The position numbers and the translations under genes were made by a program. 25,138 nt of DNA, from contig JANNMJ010000044.1 in NCBI GenBank assembly GCA_031397815.1, positions 1 through 25,138 of the forward strand. Reading direction: 5' to 3'. Below the pieces are notes generated by a model. That model did no database searches. It was not told the origin of the DNA and saw only the letters and a list, made by a program, of their open reading frames with translations. Below, piece by piece: positions 24,604 through 25,138 of this stretch. Source of the stretch: JANNMJ01 sp031397815 (lineage in GTDB: Bacteria; Bacteroidota; Bacteroidia; Cytophagales; Hymenobacteraceae). Numbering within the stretch: the stretch's first letter is position 1; each line of letters starts with the position of its first letter.

Positions 24604-24817
24604 CAGACAGAAAAGGGTTGGGTGAACGATGAAGCGAATGTAGTTGACTTTTACGTATTAATTTTTTGACTATCCTTAGTTTCTGTGCTTAAAGCCTGAT
24701 TTATAGCGGCTATCCGTCAATCAAAAACCGCCGCCCTCCCCTTTCCGACGCCCGCACGACGGTAGACAGCACCCGCACCCCGACCACCACTACCAGTAGT
24801 TTATCCACCGATACCCG
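24604..24817. other. Intergenic region without a recognisable gene
   Basis: The stretch from 24640 to 24710 is AT-rich, then the sequence becomes GC-rich up to the repeat array. Apart from the weak promoter-like string at 24635-24642 (minus strand), I see no conserved element or credible coding frame. Confidence 0.5.
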
Positions 24818-24922
24818 CCGTCCAATCGCCGCTCCCAGAAGACCATTTGCCGACCCCAGAACATCATTTGCCGCGACCAGAATATCTTTTTCCAAGACCA
24901 GAATAGGATTTTCCAAGAATTT
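24818..24922. repeat. 21-bp tandem repeat array, copy B (five units)
   Basis: Five 21-base units run from 24818 to 24922. The last four align one-to-one with the last four units of the array at 8338-8463. The final two are nearly identical between arrays, AATATCTTTTTCCAA and AATAGGATTTTCCAAGAA. Unit ends here read CCCAG, CCCAG, ACCAG and ACCAG, where array A has CCGG-type ends. As in copy A, the minus-strand frames remain open because the unit is a multiple of three, but nothing supports translation. Confidence 0.88.
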
Positions 24923-25138
24923 GCGAGGTTCTGGGAGTGGAGAAGGGGGTTCTGGTCGGCCTGGTCGAATCCCACAAAGTGGATACGGCATGAATGTGAG
25001 CGCCCCCAACCGCAGGCGGGCGGGCACAAGGCCGCGCCCCTACGACCCGCCATTCCAATCGGCACATTACTTATCTGTGAAGCGTGGCCAGCTCTGTCCC
25101 AGAGATGGCGTTGAGTCGCCTCTCGACTTCAGATTGAC
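24923..25138. other. Intergenic tail with a candidate GGGCGGGC/GCGCCCC repeat
   Basis: At about 25011-25050 the sequence GCAGGCGGGCGGGCACAAGG, followed by CCGCGCCCCTACGACCCGCC, forms an imperfect palindrome of a type that recurs between genes in some Bacteroidota; membership of a dispersed family is inferred from recall. The last ~90 bases before the window end show no gene start or other element I can identify; a gene could begin or end beyond the edge. Confidence 0.4.

Noticed and set aside
24710..25027. Minus-strand frame spanning the 21-bp array B (105 codons)
   Set aside because: Same situation as array A: low-complexity heptads from the repeats flanked by GC-rich noncoding sequence, with no promoter or domain.

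Overview
The window looks like a GC-rich (roughly 60% G+C) chromosomal segment of a Bacteroidota bacterium, most likely a Cytophagales/Hymenobacter-like organism. The support is a Bacteroidota-type AMP nucleosidase, a stand-alone HsdR-N-like nuclease, start sites without obvious Shine-Dalgarno sequences, and several perfect TAnnTTTG (-7) promoter boxes right next to starts. The genus is an inference.

Layout. 1-7,430 is a mixed housekeeping region: a lipoprotein (-), an M48 lipoprotein metalloprotease (-), a divergently transcribed fumarylacetoacetate-hydrolase family enzyme (+), a large M23 peptidase (+), an HsdR-N-like nuclease (-), AMP nucleosidase (+), a small lipoprotein (+) and an orphan HigA-like antitoxin (+), closed by a strong two-way terminator. 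7,431-8,571 is an accessory patch with a zinc-ribbon protein, a low-GC gene of unknown function and a 21-bp tandem repeat array. 8,572-19,309 is a continuous minus-strand block. In transcription order it encodes an outer-membrane porin, an MHS-type MFS permease, a small two-helix membrane protein, a sodium/solute-symporter-histidine kinase fusion, a receiver-only response regulator, a PrpE-like acyl-CoA synthetase and acetyl-CoA synthetase. A zinc-ribbon/HTH protein derived from an IS1-type transposase sits just upstream. 20,084-24,603 holds an unknown protein, a flavin-reductase family protein, alanine dehydrogenase, TsaE and an unknown helical protein. The last ~535 bases have no convincing gene but carry a second copy of the 21-bp array.

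How the genes fit together. The minus-strand block reads as a short-chain carboxylate (acetate/propionate) uptake, sensing and activation module. The porin and permease would bring substrate in, the symporter-kinase would sense it or its flux, and the two AMP-forming synthetases would convert it to acyl-CoA. It resembles the proteobacterial CrbS/CrbR-acs and acs-yjcH-actP systems, but the response regulator has no DNA-binding domain, so the output step is unexplained.

Other notable structure: two distant 21-bp repeat arrays whose unit ends differ in a coordinated way between arrays; a 147-bp tandem duplication that copied the 3' end of a gene plus a palindrome; two genes that appear leaderless; and several families of palindromic intergenic repeats. 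Nothing here was checked against databases; all family calls come from reading motifs.
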